In this document: positions 11,001 through 23,187 of the stretch, one piece after another | Layout of the letters: each line of letters opens with the position of its first letter | How positions within the stretch are numbered: the first letter of the stretch is position 1 | DNA from: Liolophura sinensis | Taxonomy: Eukaryota; Mollusca; Polyplacophora; Chitonida; Chitonidae | DNA length: 64,000 bases | Reading direction: 5' to 3' | Assembly: GCF_032854445.1 (NCBI RefSeq) | Contig: NC_088300.1 | Coordinates: forward strand, 76,809,966 to 76,873,965 | The notes under the pieces: model-generated | Database searches by the model: none | Told to the model about the DNA's origin: nothing | What the model saw: only the letters and a program-made list of their open reading frames with translations | Position numbers and translations under genes: made by a program

Positions 11001-12906
11001 ATAACAAAATGAAAAAATGTTTGTAGAAACATTTACATCAGCAGTCATCCTTTCTGCTCGTGATTTCCAGATTTCTTAGTTGTTCATAGTTAGACGAGGT
11101 ATTATTACATTGAGATCATCAAATTGTAATCAGAAGAATAGGAAACTCACAATCAGTAGAGTTGCAGTAAGCTCGATTTAATGCACGTTTTACGCTAACA
11201 CTCTGTAATTTCAACCAATACATACACGACCAACCTTTACCACCTGACAGAGCTTCGCCATTTAGTTCAGTAGTGGAAAATGATCCAAAGCTATACAATG
11301 TCCGTTTTTCCCAGGAAAAGGTTTATTTCCTATATGTTGTGAGAACTGATTAGTAAAGATTGTTAGTTTCTTCAAGATTTGAGATGATTTGGCGCTCATG
11401 AAGGCATTGACTCATAGCACAACACAGAAGGATTTTGTAGCAAGCAAGCCTGATGCTGCCCTTCTCAGTGTGCAATTACCTTAGCCCCCCCAAATTTCCC
11501 TGCAAAATCCCTTTTCAAAAATAATATATCCCTCTTGTCCCTGACAAAAATCTACCGGTATCATGTGGCAGTTGGCATGACAAAACCTATTCTTACTTGT
11601 CAACTACAGTAAAGTTTACAGTAGTCAGTCAGAATATCACTCAGGATCTCAACCAATATAACGCACACTACCATCTGTTTACATGTTAGTAAATTTACCT
11701 ATTGAAAGATCAGTTTGGATGGATCAAAAAGCAAGCAGGAAATCTTGACAGTGGTGTGCATGTGGGAGCTGTAATATCAGAAAACTTATCACCGAAGTAG
11801 ATGAGAAGAATCCTCATCTGGATAATTTTATTTGTGTAGTCAGTATTTTATTTGGTTTCTGTTTGACACCATACTCGACAATATTTCACTTATACCACTG
11901 CGGCAGTCAGAATTGGCAATGCTGCTGAAAACTTCATAAACAAGCATCAAATCCATCCTCTTAGACCCAGAAGTTTGGTCATTGTCGTTATTCAGTTATT
12001 TGCTCATCTGTAGGTCATTGGTATATCTGAAATGCTGTCTGATGGATACCAGTAAAACTGATACCCCATTGTGTAAAATTGAAGCTTTTTAAAGGGAACT
12101 ACCATCAAAGCAGATAGTGCAGTGACTGCAGCACAAAACATAACACAAATTTCGCAGATTTAAAAAAATTACAAAAAGATATGGTACTGTCTTAGTTTGT
12201 GGTGCATTGGATGATAATAAAAGGTGAAAAGCCAGTGAGGTCACAGGTTTAAAAACCCACTTTCACTGCTGTGGCATTGCACCTAGAGCCTAGCCAACGT
12301 AACTGGCAAAGATTCAAGGCTTTTCCCCTATCTATGCTGTGTGTCAGTTATTCATTAACCTAACAACTGCTTTGTTAAGTGACACAGTCTTAAGTATGGT
12401 ATCACACAATGATCAAAAAAGTCAGTAAATCAGAAAGTGTGTTAATCTAAGACCCATTTTTTTTTCTCCAGGATAAATACATGAGGTCCCTGGCGGAGAC
12501 GGAAAATGTACGACAGAGATTGCGGAAGCAGGTAGAGGAGGCCAAGGTGTTCGGGATCCAGGGGTTCTGTAAGGATCTGTTAGAAGTGGCTGACGTGCTA
12601 GGGAGGGCCACAGAGAGCGTGCCACAGGAAGAACTGAACAAAAAACATCCCCACCTAATGAATCTGTTTGAGGGCCTGAAGATGACAGAGGCTCAGTTAC
12701 AGCAGGTGTTTGGCCGCCATGGACTTGTACAGATTGTCCCCAAGGAAGGGGATAAGTTTGACCCACACTTCCATGAAGCCCTTTTCGAAGTGCCCACACC
12801 CGATAAAGAGACTGGAACTGTAGCAAACATTCAGAAGATTGGATATCGCCTACATCAGAGGACTCTAAGACCGGCCCTTGTGGGAGTGTACAGATCTACT
12901 TCCTAG
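8044..12906 (+). CDS. GRPEL1: Mitochondrial GrpE homolog, nucleotide-exchange factor for mtHsp70
   Basis: Three exons, 8044-8138, 10513-10687 and 12472-12906, join in frame (phases 2 and 0) to a 234-residue protein ending at TAG. GrpE proteins release ADP from mitochondrial Hsp70 so that protein import and folding in the matrix can continue. Residues 1 to about 45 form an Arg-rich, acid-poor presequence (MATVNSMCVRTARNIYNLTR). A long coiled coil (about 75-115) follows, including KLEMELKELKDKYMRSLAE. The C-terminal beta domain holds the GrpE signature, FDPHFHEALFEV (about 186-197), then GTVANIQKIGYRLHQRTLRPALVGV. Length fits animal GRPEL1 (about 217 aa). The 8044 start is chosen because it begins the presequence. 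GRPEL2 is the alternative name; invertebrates usually have one gene. AATAAA signals lie at 13364 and 13373. The next gene, same strand, also encodes a likely mitochondrial protein. Confidence 0.95.
10220..10373 (+). mobile_element. SINE 3' part in GRPEL1 intron 1
   Basis: Matches the SINE family seen elsewhere in the window: AACCTGTGGATGGCCGTGGG, CCACCGTTGTATAAGTGAAA and an AATAAATAAATAAAT end. Intron 1 spans 8139-10512; otherwise I see nothing notable in it. Confidence 0.75.
11880..11912 (-). mobile_element. SINE fragment in GRPEL1 intron 2
   Basis: ATATTTCACTTATACCACTG is the reverse complement of the conserved SINE tail segment. Intron 2 is 10688-12471 and otherwise featureless to me. Confidence 0.5.
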
Positions 12907-13363
12907 CTTTTGTGCTAAGGCAGTGTAAAATTATGATATAAATGATGTCATTTTTGAGTCAAAAGAAAACCTGCCGTCTTCAAGCATCGGTGAGGTAACA
13001 CATCATGAGACATACCAAAATACACTACTTCAGTGTGAGTAAATGAATATCTGAAGCAGCAGATTTCTATGTAAATTCATGACATCATCATAGGATAAAT
13101 CGACTGTAATGATCATTCAACATTAATAGTGCTTATACTTGTTCGAGACAGTTAAATGTGAGCAGAAGGCTTTGTGAGATAAATGATATTTAAAAAAGTT
13201 TTATGCTGTTACCACCTGTCCTTTAATTTAACCTGATTCTGATATTTTTTGCTTTGTCAATTGTGCACTTAAATTGTTTAGATTCTGAAACCAAGTGATA
13301 TTTTTGTACCTATTTGGTGCCCTCCTTTAACAACAGGTCCCATCCTTGAAACCTGTATTTGAG

Positions 13364-13378
13364 AATAAACTGAATAAA
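13364..13378 (+). terminator. Polyadenylation signals of GRPEL1
   Basis: Two AATAAA hexamers, at 13364-13369 and 13373-13378, lie about 460 bp after the stop codon. A further AATAAA at 13781 could serve a longer transcript. Confidence 0.6.
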
Positions 13379-14190
13379 GTGGTAAAGAATTAAACTTAAG
13401 GTTAGGGTGTTGGATTTCAATGAAATATAAACCATAAATACAGTTGAAACCTTGTGTTTTATCACTTCATTGTATTTTTTAGATGTATAAAATTTGAATT
13501 ATGAAGATTTGTATATTATGTGTAAAAGCATTTGTACAGTGCTATTCTTCTATGGTGTTAACAAAAGTTGACGGATGAAAATGTGACCTTGCTATCTAAC
13601 GTCGTCTTCTGCTGTTAAATAAGTGCTATCAGTGCTAAAGTAAAGCTGCTTTCATTCACATGTCTGGGTGGTGGAGTGTGGAGACCGAGTGATTTCCAGA
13701 ATTCTGTGTAAACATTGAGGAACTTGCTTTTAAAGTTGATAGCTGGTTATTGTTCTGTACACTGTTTTCACTAAACTCGGAATAAATCTTGCTACAGACA
13801 GATTATGCGTATCATTGTGGATATATTTGACGTGGACGGCTGTGGGACTGGCATAACGGAAAGATGGTTCTCCTTTTATAGTGAACTCTGAAGGTCGACG
13901 ACACTGGGCAGTTACTTAATTCCTGGATCCATGCTTAAACGGTCAACGTGACCCAGAGATTATCGCAGTGTGTTTGGAGGAGGAGCCTAGAACACACGAA
14001 AGATAGATCCTGTTTGAACAAACATTCGCCAAAAAGGTGGATACCTGCAAGTCGGTGGAAAAAAAAAAAGGAAAGAAACGAGGCAACGAATTAGAGTAAA
14101 GCCTCCCACCCACGATATTTAGTGTTGATAGTACAGGTAAGCCGAAGCTAAAAGACGCATCGTGAAGCTTGTCGCGTAATAGCGAGGACC

Positions 14191-14217
14191 TGTCACGTGA
14201 TCAGTCTGGTCATGTGA
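14191..14217 (+). promoter_or_regulatory. E-box pair upstream of the DyP peroxidase gene
   Basis: TGTCACGTGATC (CACGTG at 14194-14199) and CATGTGAC (14211-14218) stand 115-140 bp before the start codon. CACGTG is the core bound by USF/MYC/MiT-family bHLH proteins. Function is inferred only from motif and position. Confidence 0.4.
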
Positions 14218-14331
14218 CGGAGGCTGTACGAAGTTGGAGTTGACCTAATTAGCCAGAAGCCTGGGTGAGGTCGAGTGACGACGGGAACGGTGACATCTTG
14301 CTACACTTTCTTCCGCTATTGTCTGTGAAAA

Positions 14332-17300
14332 ATGGCTGCACCTCTGCGTACAACATTGAGAAGGTTCGCGAGACAAGCTAATGGTAAGACAGTTGCGCAA
14401 AATTATGTTTGAATCCAAACCTTCCCTGCCGAACAGCTAGTTCCGTTACCGGGCCCAAACCGCCATGCTTGCTGCTCTATCTCGGCCTGTCAGTGATACT
14501 ATTTGTACGTATGGCCCTTGGGTGACAGTGTAAGATTTTCTATCACAAATTGCGGGTTTATGTGGTGTATGTACATTGCGAAATTGTAATACATTTGAAG
14601 ATTAAGGTTTAATATATGGTGATGTGCTAGGTGTGTTGTCACCTTGGTCGTGCAGCTTTGTGAATTATGTAATTGTTCTTGGTGGACAGGTAGTAAGGTT
14701 GCCTGAGAAGAAATTTTCCTTCAGTTTATAGCGATATAGGCGATGAGTGGCCTTTGTTAAAGTCTACATGCGGGTTTGAGTAAAACAATGGCTATGGTAC
14801 CCATTTTAACTACCGGCAACTAGAAGAGACTTTAATGCCATGTTGTAGTTGCCTCCCTTTTTCGACATGCCATTGGAAATGATGAGAGAAAAGCAGTTGT
14901 TAATATTATAACGAGAGAGAGTCTGGCGGACCCGCCGGTGCAGCCTGAGACTCGGACCCTTATAGAAAGCTGTAAAATGCCTCCTAAGAGTATATATACT
15001 GAATACTTAAATACTGAATGATGAATTGTATTTTCATAGCAGAAAGAGTGACTAAGCTATTTTTATACACAAGATTAAGTTATATCAATTCATGGTAAGG
15101 ACTGCTGGTTGAGTCTATCTTATGACACAATATAAACACACTGGAAGTATTCACACATAATCCTACAACTCTGGGTTAAAGCTTTGAAATAACAAAATCA
15201 TCATGATTGATATCCCAGCATGGTGTCTCTATGATGTCAGCGTGTCAGAGTGGGCAAGCATGATCGATAACCCGGCATGGTGTCTGTATGCTATCAACAT
15301 GGCTGGGTGGGTAAGCATCATGACTGATATCCCGGCATGGTGTCTATGCTGTCAGCTTGACTGGGTGGGTAAGCATCATGATTCGTGATGCCACCACACA
15401 AATGTCCTCTAATTTGGACACTTGTGGAAAAACCCAACCTGAACACAGGGTGTCCTTGTGATAGGGTGCGTTTATTATGCATTGTTCATGGCCATAAATG
15501 TGTCATGTCTGTCCGGCAATACTTATGTCACCAAACCAAATTTAAAACTTATGACCTACAAGGTGAGGGAGGTGAATTTCAGTCTCAGTCCAAAACTGTT
15601 CTTCTCGGACTGCGTAATTTTGGAGAGTGATGATTTATGAACTTCAAAAAATCACTCGAACATTCAAAGTACATGTATGCCCTAGGATTTAATTTTCCTT
15701 TTAAAGGCTAATGAAGAGAAGTGCCCAATAGCTCTCTAAAACCAAGAGGTTTTGAGGATGTTCTGCCCACATCATTTTCCCATTTGTATCACTTTTATGT
15801 CTCCCATGGAAACAGACTGCTGCTATAAACTGATTAATTAAGTTAACTTTACTGTTGAACCAATCAGGCTCCATGTCACAGTGTTGAGTGTTCGGGATAG
15901 TACAGGCAAAAACAAGCTAACCATATTGATACCAATACTTCTGTTGGGACTCCCCAATTTTCAGGTTGTGGAAAGCCTGGAAGATATGACTCTAAGGAAA
16001 TGATCATCATTGTTATTATGGAAAATCAGAAGGATTGAATATGTGAAAAAGCAGGTCATTGTATGATTGACCAGTCACGGTACAGTGACCCTGTTGAACG
16101 GCAGGGTCAAGTCTAAATCACAGACCCTAAATAGTACATGTACATAGAACAAACAAGCCTGAATGGCTTTGTATGTGTGTTTTATAACCATGATAACTGA
16201 ACTTGACATACCATACCTCGCACATAGCTGATTTGACATGCTACATGTTTGTGATTTACACATCTGGTCTGGATTCCACTGTCCAGAAACTGACGGTCAT
16301 CATATAAGATATGTATGCAAATTTCTAAAGTTCAGCAAGTGAAAGGTGAATCGCAATGAAAATGGAAGACCTATTAGGTAAAAATTACATAGACTAAAAT
16401 CCATTGGTCAGGTAAGGACACTTGAAATCTTCATATTTAACCTAAAAAGACTTGTCCAAATAAGAGAACAGTCCCCTAATATCTCAAAACATGATATGTG
16501 TAGGTGGACCTTGTGTGTGAAAAATGGAGATTGTTTCTTTTTTCAAACAGCAACCAAAGGGGCTATTTTACTTCTCCCCAACAAACACTATGCTTAGACT
16601 GGGATTAATACAACAGACTTAGATTAGGATCCAGAGACACCCTTCTTCAATGACGTAGTCATACTCAAATGCATAGTTTAATACTTTACACTGATGATTT
16701 AAAAGTGATTTTAATATTGCTATCTTATGAAACAACTTGATCAAACTTCAAGGGGGAAGAGTAGAGTTAACAGTGCATCATTTCAGTGTGTGATACAGAT
16801 ATGTGTGAGCTGCTATGTGTGAGGCCAGGGATTTATACGGATGTAAAGATCAGACAGTAAAACTAGATACGACATGAACCAGTACCAAATTCTTACATAT
16901 TAATAATGGTTTGATGTATTTCTTTATTTTATTTTATTTTATTGGGGTTTTATTTTGGGAGGGAAACCCACAACAATCTGCAGATAATTAAGGTTTGAAT
17001 TTTACTGATAAATGCATCTATCTTTTTCATGATTTACATGTAATATTTCTCAGAGAAATCAGCATCTCTTCTCATTGAAGTGTTGTATGTAGTATCTACA
17101 GTTTGAGCCATGTTCTGTCCATCACCTTCCAGTGTTTATCTACAAATTTTTATTTGACAAGGGGCATAGCAGTATGTACATAATGCACAGTAATAAAGTG
17201 TATATGTAGTCTTTTAAGTTGCCATGCTCTTTACCTTTTCAGGTGTTACCAGGCAGTTTGGATCCAAGGCCTCCAGTGGACCATACAGAGTTGCACGCCC

Positions 17301-20300
17301 CATACTGCTGGGCGCTCTTGCTGCAGGTGCAGGCATCTACATGACAAAAAAGTATTACGGTAATCATGTGAATGGTGTGATAGAAAGTGCCTTAGGCCCC
17401 GTTGTCCAGTCAGTGTCTGCTGCAGCATTACCTGAAAGCCAACCATCGGTTAGTATAAACATTGCCCTGCTAGAATTGTTTGTTTTCTTCACTGTTGACT
17501 CATCCATCTAAAAAAATTCATCTTTGTTTAAGCCTGATTTTTCTTCATTGTTTTTGTTTGTTTTCTGGTTTTATTTTGACTATAAGTAATACAGTTTCCA
17601 GGAATATCCATTTTCACCTGTGTCTCTGTAAAAATAGCAAACCTTTGAGACTTAATAAAAAATGAATAATAAATGTTTGTAAAGATCTGTACAGATCTAG
17701 AAAAATCAGGCTTTATTGTGACCTAGGACAGGTTATTAAATGTTAGTAAATCATAAGACAGTCCTCTTTGTTGTCCGTACAAACATTGATAATGCTTGAA
17801 AACTTTGCCTGTTTATTTGCCGTCTTTTGCTACTAATGTTTTCTATGCTAAATGTCCTGTGTTGTTTTTCAGGTGTTTTCTCAGGGGAAAGACCATGCTT
17901 TGTATCTGTGGATTCATGTCAAACCAACAGCCAATGCAAAAGAAGTTGCCAAATGTGTGGCCAAATTACAGAAGTATGTTGACCAGGTATCGGATCCAGC
18001 CTCCAGGGATGATGAGGATGAAATCTGGGCTGGTGTTGGCTTTGGACCCAACTTCTTTTCCCAGGTATTTCAAATAAAATTTAGCAATGACACACCTGTT
18101 TTCAGGACTTCACTTGTGGACATGGGGGCTGATTTAAATGCAGTAAATGAAGTTTTATCAGCGACGGTGGTGAGATCTAAGCGGAAACGATGCAAGTATA
18201 GTAGGTTCTCATGACCCATTCTGCTCAAGTTTTCATTTTTTGATGGGTTTTGTTTTACTTGTTCTTTCGGAGAAGACAGCAGAAACAATTGTCCATGCAT
18301 GTTATCCTTCACTACATCATTTCACATTCAAATGCAAAATTTCATGTTTTGATTGGTCAGTTTTGACTGACTGGATTTATATGTGTGATCACAACGTGTG
18401 GAAGGTTGTGCGTTTCACCCTGAGCTCTGCCAGATATCCTCCCACCATAATTCTGGCCGCCATCGAATAAGTGAAATAAATCAAATGAATAAATTTATGA
18501 TCAGTCTTTATCACTTGAGCCTGTCACATGTCATGCCATGAACAACATCTGTTTACCAGGTTACAGGTAGGAAAACTCGTCAGAATTACAACTACCCCCA
18601 CCGCAAGGGAGCACTAGGGGAGATGCCCAGCTCTGGTAGGTAGTAAGAAGCATGTATACTTGTGTAGGCCTGTCACACTGACTTCCTCGTCTCACATCAT
18701 CCAGTTAATGCTGCCGACTTTTTTTAATTGGCTATTGATTTTTTTCATCCTGACCAGGTGGAGACATTTTCATCCATGCTAAGTCCAACCAAGTAAGCAA
18801 ACTGTTTGAACTGGCTCAGGTCATCCTCAAAAATATACCCAAGGATGCTGTTGCTTCACATGAAGATATTTACAGCTTTGTTTACCGGAATGGGCGGGAT
18901 CTGTCTGGATTTATTGATGGTATGTAGTATAACTGACACATGACTTGTCACTGTCACACCAAATCATGTGACCTTTAGGATACATACATTAATGAGGAGT
19001 TACCTCAAACACATGACCATAATGCTACATGTACATGTGAAGAGTTCCATTCATGCCAATACATTAAAAACTGCGATAGTTAACTATATACTTTTTTATA
19101 CCTATCTTTATGTACCTGTAGTTGACTTTTTTACACCTACCTCCATATGCCTGTAGTTAACTTTTTTACACCTCCCTTCATATGCCTGTAGTTAACTTTT
19201 TTACACCTACCTTCATATGCCTGCATTCCTGAAAGCAGGATATAATTCAAAATTGAATTTGCTTCAAAATGAAAAATTTACATGGATTTGTATGTGTTTG
19301 TATGGTACTTTATGTATGTCTGTGAAAAAACACTTGCTAGTTTGGTTTATTTTACGAAGCTGTGGCAGTACATGAATGTTTGCGTACAACTACTGTCTAC
19401 CTGTATGTGATGTTTATATGACGTACTGATGGTCGACTAATGTACAATTGACTCTATACTATGTAGTAATCTGCATAATGTCCATGTATGATGCAATTTT
19501 CTTGTACCGTAGTAATTGTCAAAGATTTGTGTTCATCAGAAATGACATTTAACATTAATATTTGAACAGGTACAGAAAATCCTGCAGCAGATGAAGATCG
19601 ACAGGCTGTGGCAGTCGAGAAAGAGACAGGAGGCAGCTATGTGGTAATTGTCTTGTACTGGAACTTGTACTGGAACTTGTACTGGAACTTGTACTGGGAC
19701 TGGTGTGGCTGATACATGAAATAAAGAACATATCTGTTGATTACCTAGACCTGTAAGTTCAGTTTTGATTCCTGTCACCTGGAACATCTGGTTCTAGTAA
19801 CAAGGAGCATGTACATGATTGCTTAAAGAAACCATGAACTTACCTCCTGCAATCATTGGCAGTGTATGCAGATTAAGAGGTTGACTTTAGCATCAGCAGA
19901 AATTCCATGTTTGTTGTTGCTTTTTTTTTTATTACTGAAATAAATGCGCTGTCAGACAGTTCCATGATGGAATGACAGTGATGTGAAACCAATTTTTCTA
20001 CTTTTATTTCTACATTTTTGATTTGGAAAAAAATACAATGAAGATCTGATCAACAACATAATTATATTTGCAGATTACTCAAAAATGGATCCACAATATG
20101 GATGTGATTAACTCTGAAAAAGGTAAGAGTTGTAAAATAATGTAAGACTACCCATGTGTTGAGAAAGCTAAAATTGTAAATTTGAAAACTCATGATCATA
20201 CTGATATGTGGAGAAAGCCAACATTGCAGAAAATTATGCTTATTAATCTAAATAAAGTTATCAACTCAAACATCTGAAATGCATTGTTTCAAAATGTGTG

Positions 20301-22030
20301 CATTATTTTGTCTCCCTTCTTATACCACCCTCAATGAAGTTAGGTGCAGGCGTACAGGAATCACCCTGTCTGTCTGTCTGTCTGTCCGTCTGTCTGATTG
20401 ATTTTATCCATGCATCTCCTCTCAAACTACAGTGCTGATTTTGGTAAAACTTACAATACATTTTGCCTGTCGTCTGCACTTGTGCATAATTAAGTATTGC
20501 GGCAATCTTTTAATTATTTATTACCCCCAATTAAGTCTTTGCATAATAATGCTTTTCCATGTATACAGATTTTGTCCATACAACTCTTCCTAAGGTACTG
20601 AATGCATTTCCATTTCTAGTTATTATTTGCATAATTACTGAGGAAAATTGAAATGAAAGAAAGATAACTCTCGCTGCATTGTCATTGGTGTATCTTTATT
20701 TGTATACATTACAATGTTCCAGTGTTACAGTTGTACAGAAACACTAATCAACTTCAGTTCTTAATTTTTTTTTATGATTTGTTATGATGAACAATATTTT
20801 CTGCACTGAGATTCCTGCTTGTAGAAATTGACCTTTTCAGGGTTATCTCCCCTAACCAAGTTTTCTTTTCGCACCGCAGATAAAACCCTGGAAGGTTGGC
20901 TGGGACGCTCTCGTGCAGACAGCATTGAGCATAGCCGCAAATCCATTAGCTCGCATGTGGCCAGGATGACTGGAGGTAAGGTTAAGGTTTAATGAGCACT
21001 TGACTAAAAGTTGTGATGGTTAATGGATCTTGATTGAAGTTTAAAGAGTCCTTGAGTAGGTTTAATCTTTGACTAAGGTGTAATGATCCCTTTACAACGA
21101 TTTAAGGAGTCTCTGTGTAAGGTTGAATTTGTAATATAAAATGTTTGTATGCTAGTGTGGACTTGAAGTTGGGAAACCTGGGATCAACCGAATCGGATCA
21201 TACCAAAGACTTTAAAAATGGTACTTGTTGCTGCCTCGCTTGGTACTGCCTCACTTAGTGCTTAGCACTGAGAGGTTAGAGCAAGGAAACAGCACGAGTT
21301 GGCAGGAGGGGTGTCATATCTGGTGTCTTTAGCATGATGCTTCAGTGGTGGCAGCACTGTGGCGACATGGACTCGCCCTGTACATACACCTTTAAACTTT
21401 TTGTTGTTTTACTGAAAAATTGTTAAGCACGACATAAAACCTTATAAGCATACGTACACATACAGTTCAACTCCGGGTTAAGGCCAATTGATGTTCTGTG
21501 AGGCACAGAATGTGTGTAATCTACACAGTAATTGATGTTCTGTGAGGTACAGAATGTGTGTAAGCTACGCAGTAATTGGTGTTCTGTGAGGTACAGAATG
21601 TGTGTAAGCTACACAGTAATTGGTGTTGTATGAGCCACAGAATGTGTGTAAGCTTTCGCAGTAATTGCTATTGTATGAGCCATAGAATGTGTGATAGCTA
21701 TGCTGTAATTGGTGTTGTATGAGCTATGAAATATGTGTGAACTACACCGTGATTGCAGTATTTTCTTCTTCTTCTACAGGAGCAGGTTTTCAGCAGCCCA
21801 AGCCTGTGCAGATCGTCCGTCAGTCTATGCCGTTTGGAAACCTGAGCGGCGAGTGTGGTCTGTTCTTCATTGGCTACGCAGCTTCCCCTGCTAACTTTGA
21901 GTTTATGCTGGACCGGATGGTTGGGGCTGGCGGTGACCCCCACTGTGATGACGTCATGAGGTTATCTACAAACGTCAAAGGCACTTACTGGTATTTCCCT
22001 GGAGCAGCCGAGCTGAAGAAGATGGAATAA
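14332..22030 (+). CDS. DyP-type heme peroxidase, YfeX-like, with mitochondrial N-terminus
   Basis: Nine exons (14332-14383, 17243-17448, 17873-18064, 18560-18635, 18758-18919, 19570-19643, 20074-20122, 20880-20975, 21780-22030) join without frame breaks to 385 residues. DyP peroxidases are b-type heme enzymes that use H2O2 to oxidise dyes, porphyrinogens and other substrates. Diagnostic GFIDGTENP lies at 226-234 with the peroxide-cleaving Asp at 229. The likely proximal heme ligand is His296 in SSHVAR and the distal Arg is 316 in IVRQSMPFG; the order D-H-R matches E. coli YfeX. Residues 1-35 are Arg-rich with no acidic residue (MAAPLRTTLRRFARQ), followed by an uncharged segment (about 40-55, ILLGALAAGAGIYM). 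Together these suggest mitochondrial import with membrane anchoring or intermembrane-space sorting, as in yeast Ccp1. Eight introns argue against bacterial contamination. The physiological substrate is unknown. Polyadenylation signal AATAAA at 22141. Confidence 0.93.
15200..15385 (+). repeat. Three-copy tandem repeat, about 60 bp, in DyP intron 1
   Basis: GATATCCCGGCATGGTGTCT-like segments recur three times with GGGTGGGTAAGCATCATGA between them. The short open frame over it is not a gene. The rest of intron 1 (14384-17242) shows nothing recognisable. Confidence 0.75.
18405..18500 (+). mobile_element. SINE 3' fragment in DyP intron 3
   Basis: CCTCCCACCATAATTCTGGC, then GCCATCGAATAAGTGAAAT and an A/T-rich tail, match the 3' half of the SINE family. 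Same orientation as the gene. Confidence 0.7.
19075..19220 (+). repeat. 35-bp tandem repeat in DyP intron 5
   Basis: About four copies of a unit containing TGTAGTTAACTTTTTTACAC and CTTCATATGCC. Confidence 0.75.
19652..19699 (+). repeat. 12-bp tandem repeat beside a DyP splice donor
   Basis: Four copies of CTTGTACTGGAA, the last with one change, start eight bases into intron 6. Confidence 0.85.
20366..20398 (+). repeat. CTGT microsatellite in DyP intron 7
   Basis: A run of TGTC/CTGT tetranucleotides with one T-to-C interruption. Confidence 0.75.
21165..21445 (+). mobile_element. Dispersed repeat, family 2, copy 1 (DyP intron 8)
   Basis: Shares a series of blocks with 52340-52635: ATCGG-TCATA, CAAAGACTTTAAAAATG, TTGTTGCTGC, GCTTAGCACTGAGAGGTTA, CAGCAAG, ATGGACT and AAAATTGTTAAG. 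This is a short non-coding dispersed element distinct from the SINE with the AAATAAAT tail. No coding capacity or clear target-site duplication was found. Confidence 0.6.
21488..21755 (+). repeat. 44-bp tandem repeat next to the last DyP exon
   Basis: Six copies of a 44-bp unit (TAATTGGTGTTCTGTGAGG, then ACAGAATGTGTGTAAGC) occupy the end of intron 8. The last copy ends about 25 bp before the exon 9 acceptor, so the branch point and polypyrimidine tract lie at its edge. Confidence 0.85.
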
Positions 22031-22140
22031 ACTCCCTCCCCACCCCCATAACGCAAACAGTCTCAAATTCATCTTTTATATCCATAGTGCAAAGCTTGAC
22101 AAATGTATGCCCGTGGTGAAAGCGACATTTGAGTACTTTC

Positions 22141-22146
22141 AATAAA
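22141..22146 (+). terminator. Polyadenylation signal of the DyP gene
   Basis: AATAAA 111 bp after the TAA stop. Confidence 0.65.
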
Positions 22147-22164
22147 ATTGTTAACCTCAAATGA

Positions 22165-22899
22165 TTTATATGAAACCAATATAGGTCATTGTATCGTACG
22201 ATTTTTTCATTGTCTTTTCTTGATCAAATGTGTTCTGTTGAGGTATGGGGTAGAACTGTAGAATAGTTTAAAGGCGTCAGTGAATGGCCTAATTCAGATA
22301 ATACTACTAACCAATTCGCTATTTTGTTTTTCATTTGTTAAAGAATGTTTTAATGTTGCTCCTAATTTTTCGAGAAAATAAGAAAGTGAGTTATTACTTT
22401 TTGGAACAAATTACTCACTCCCCTCATGACATGAAAATATGGTGAATGGAAATGGAGGACATATAAAATCATATTTTCCTTATTAGAGAAAGTTTTTTCG
22501 TGAGATGACTGGTTACCACATAACTCGTATGGACGTGGATCCTACTGTTTTCCAGATGATTTTACCACATGGGTATTTTTGTAGAATGACAATTTTTTTA
22601 TATCTTCGAGAAGAATCTTCTGACAATCCTACACTCACTGGCGATTCAGTGCTATGCATTTGTTGCAGTTGTTTATGTTGGATGTTTATTTTGGTTATCT
22701 GTAAACTTGTCCATTTTATATCTAAATAAAGCTCAGCAAACCTCAGCCTTGGTCTTGATTTACTGTCACTGTCTAGTACAGAATTACACAATACCGGAGA
22801 TCAGGAGAAAGGCATGTGATCAGAAATGAAAACACATTTTCGAAAGAATTTGATGTCTGAAGTATTATTGGTCGAACTGTTGTAGCTCTATATACTTTG
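22165..22899. other. Intergenic, no recognised feature
   Basis: AT-rich; short open frames on both strands near 22505-22791 show no family similarity or splice context. Confidence 0.4.
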
Positions 22900-22904
22900 G
22901 TTAG

Positions 22905-23126
22905 CACAACGTAATGACCCATTCTCTCACCAATGCTGTCGCTGTGAGTTCAAGTCCAGCTCATGCTGGCTTCCTCTCCGGCCGTAAGTCGGATGGTCCC
23001 TCAGCATCCTACGGATGGTCGTGGGTTTCCTCCGGGCTCTGTCCGGTCTCCTCCCACAATAATGCTGACCGCCGTCGTATAAGTGAAATAGTGCGGCGTA
23101 AAGCACCAATCAAATAAATAAAATAA
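22905..23126 (+). mobile_element. tRNA-derived SINE, nearly full length
   Basis: Begins with the tRNA-like part (CTCACCAATGCTGTCGCTGTGAGTTCAAGTCC region, box B near 22945), continues through TGCTGGCTTCCTCTCC and GACCGCCGTCGTATAAGTG, and ends in AAATAAATAAAATAA. Box A is lost or diverged. Confidence 0.8.
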
Positions 23127-23187
23127 CTGCGAAATTCTCAAATGAAAGAAATGTAAATATATATTATAGTCATCAATGTACTCAGAC

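Noticed and set aside
12422-12826. 134-codon minus-strand frame
   Set aside because: Shadow of GRPEL1 exon 3, which has clear protein similarity on the plus strand.
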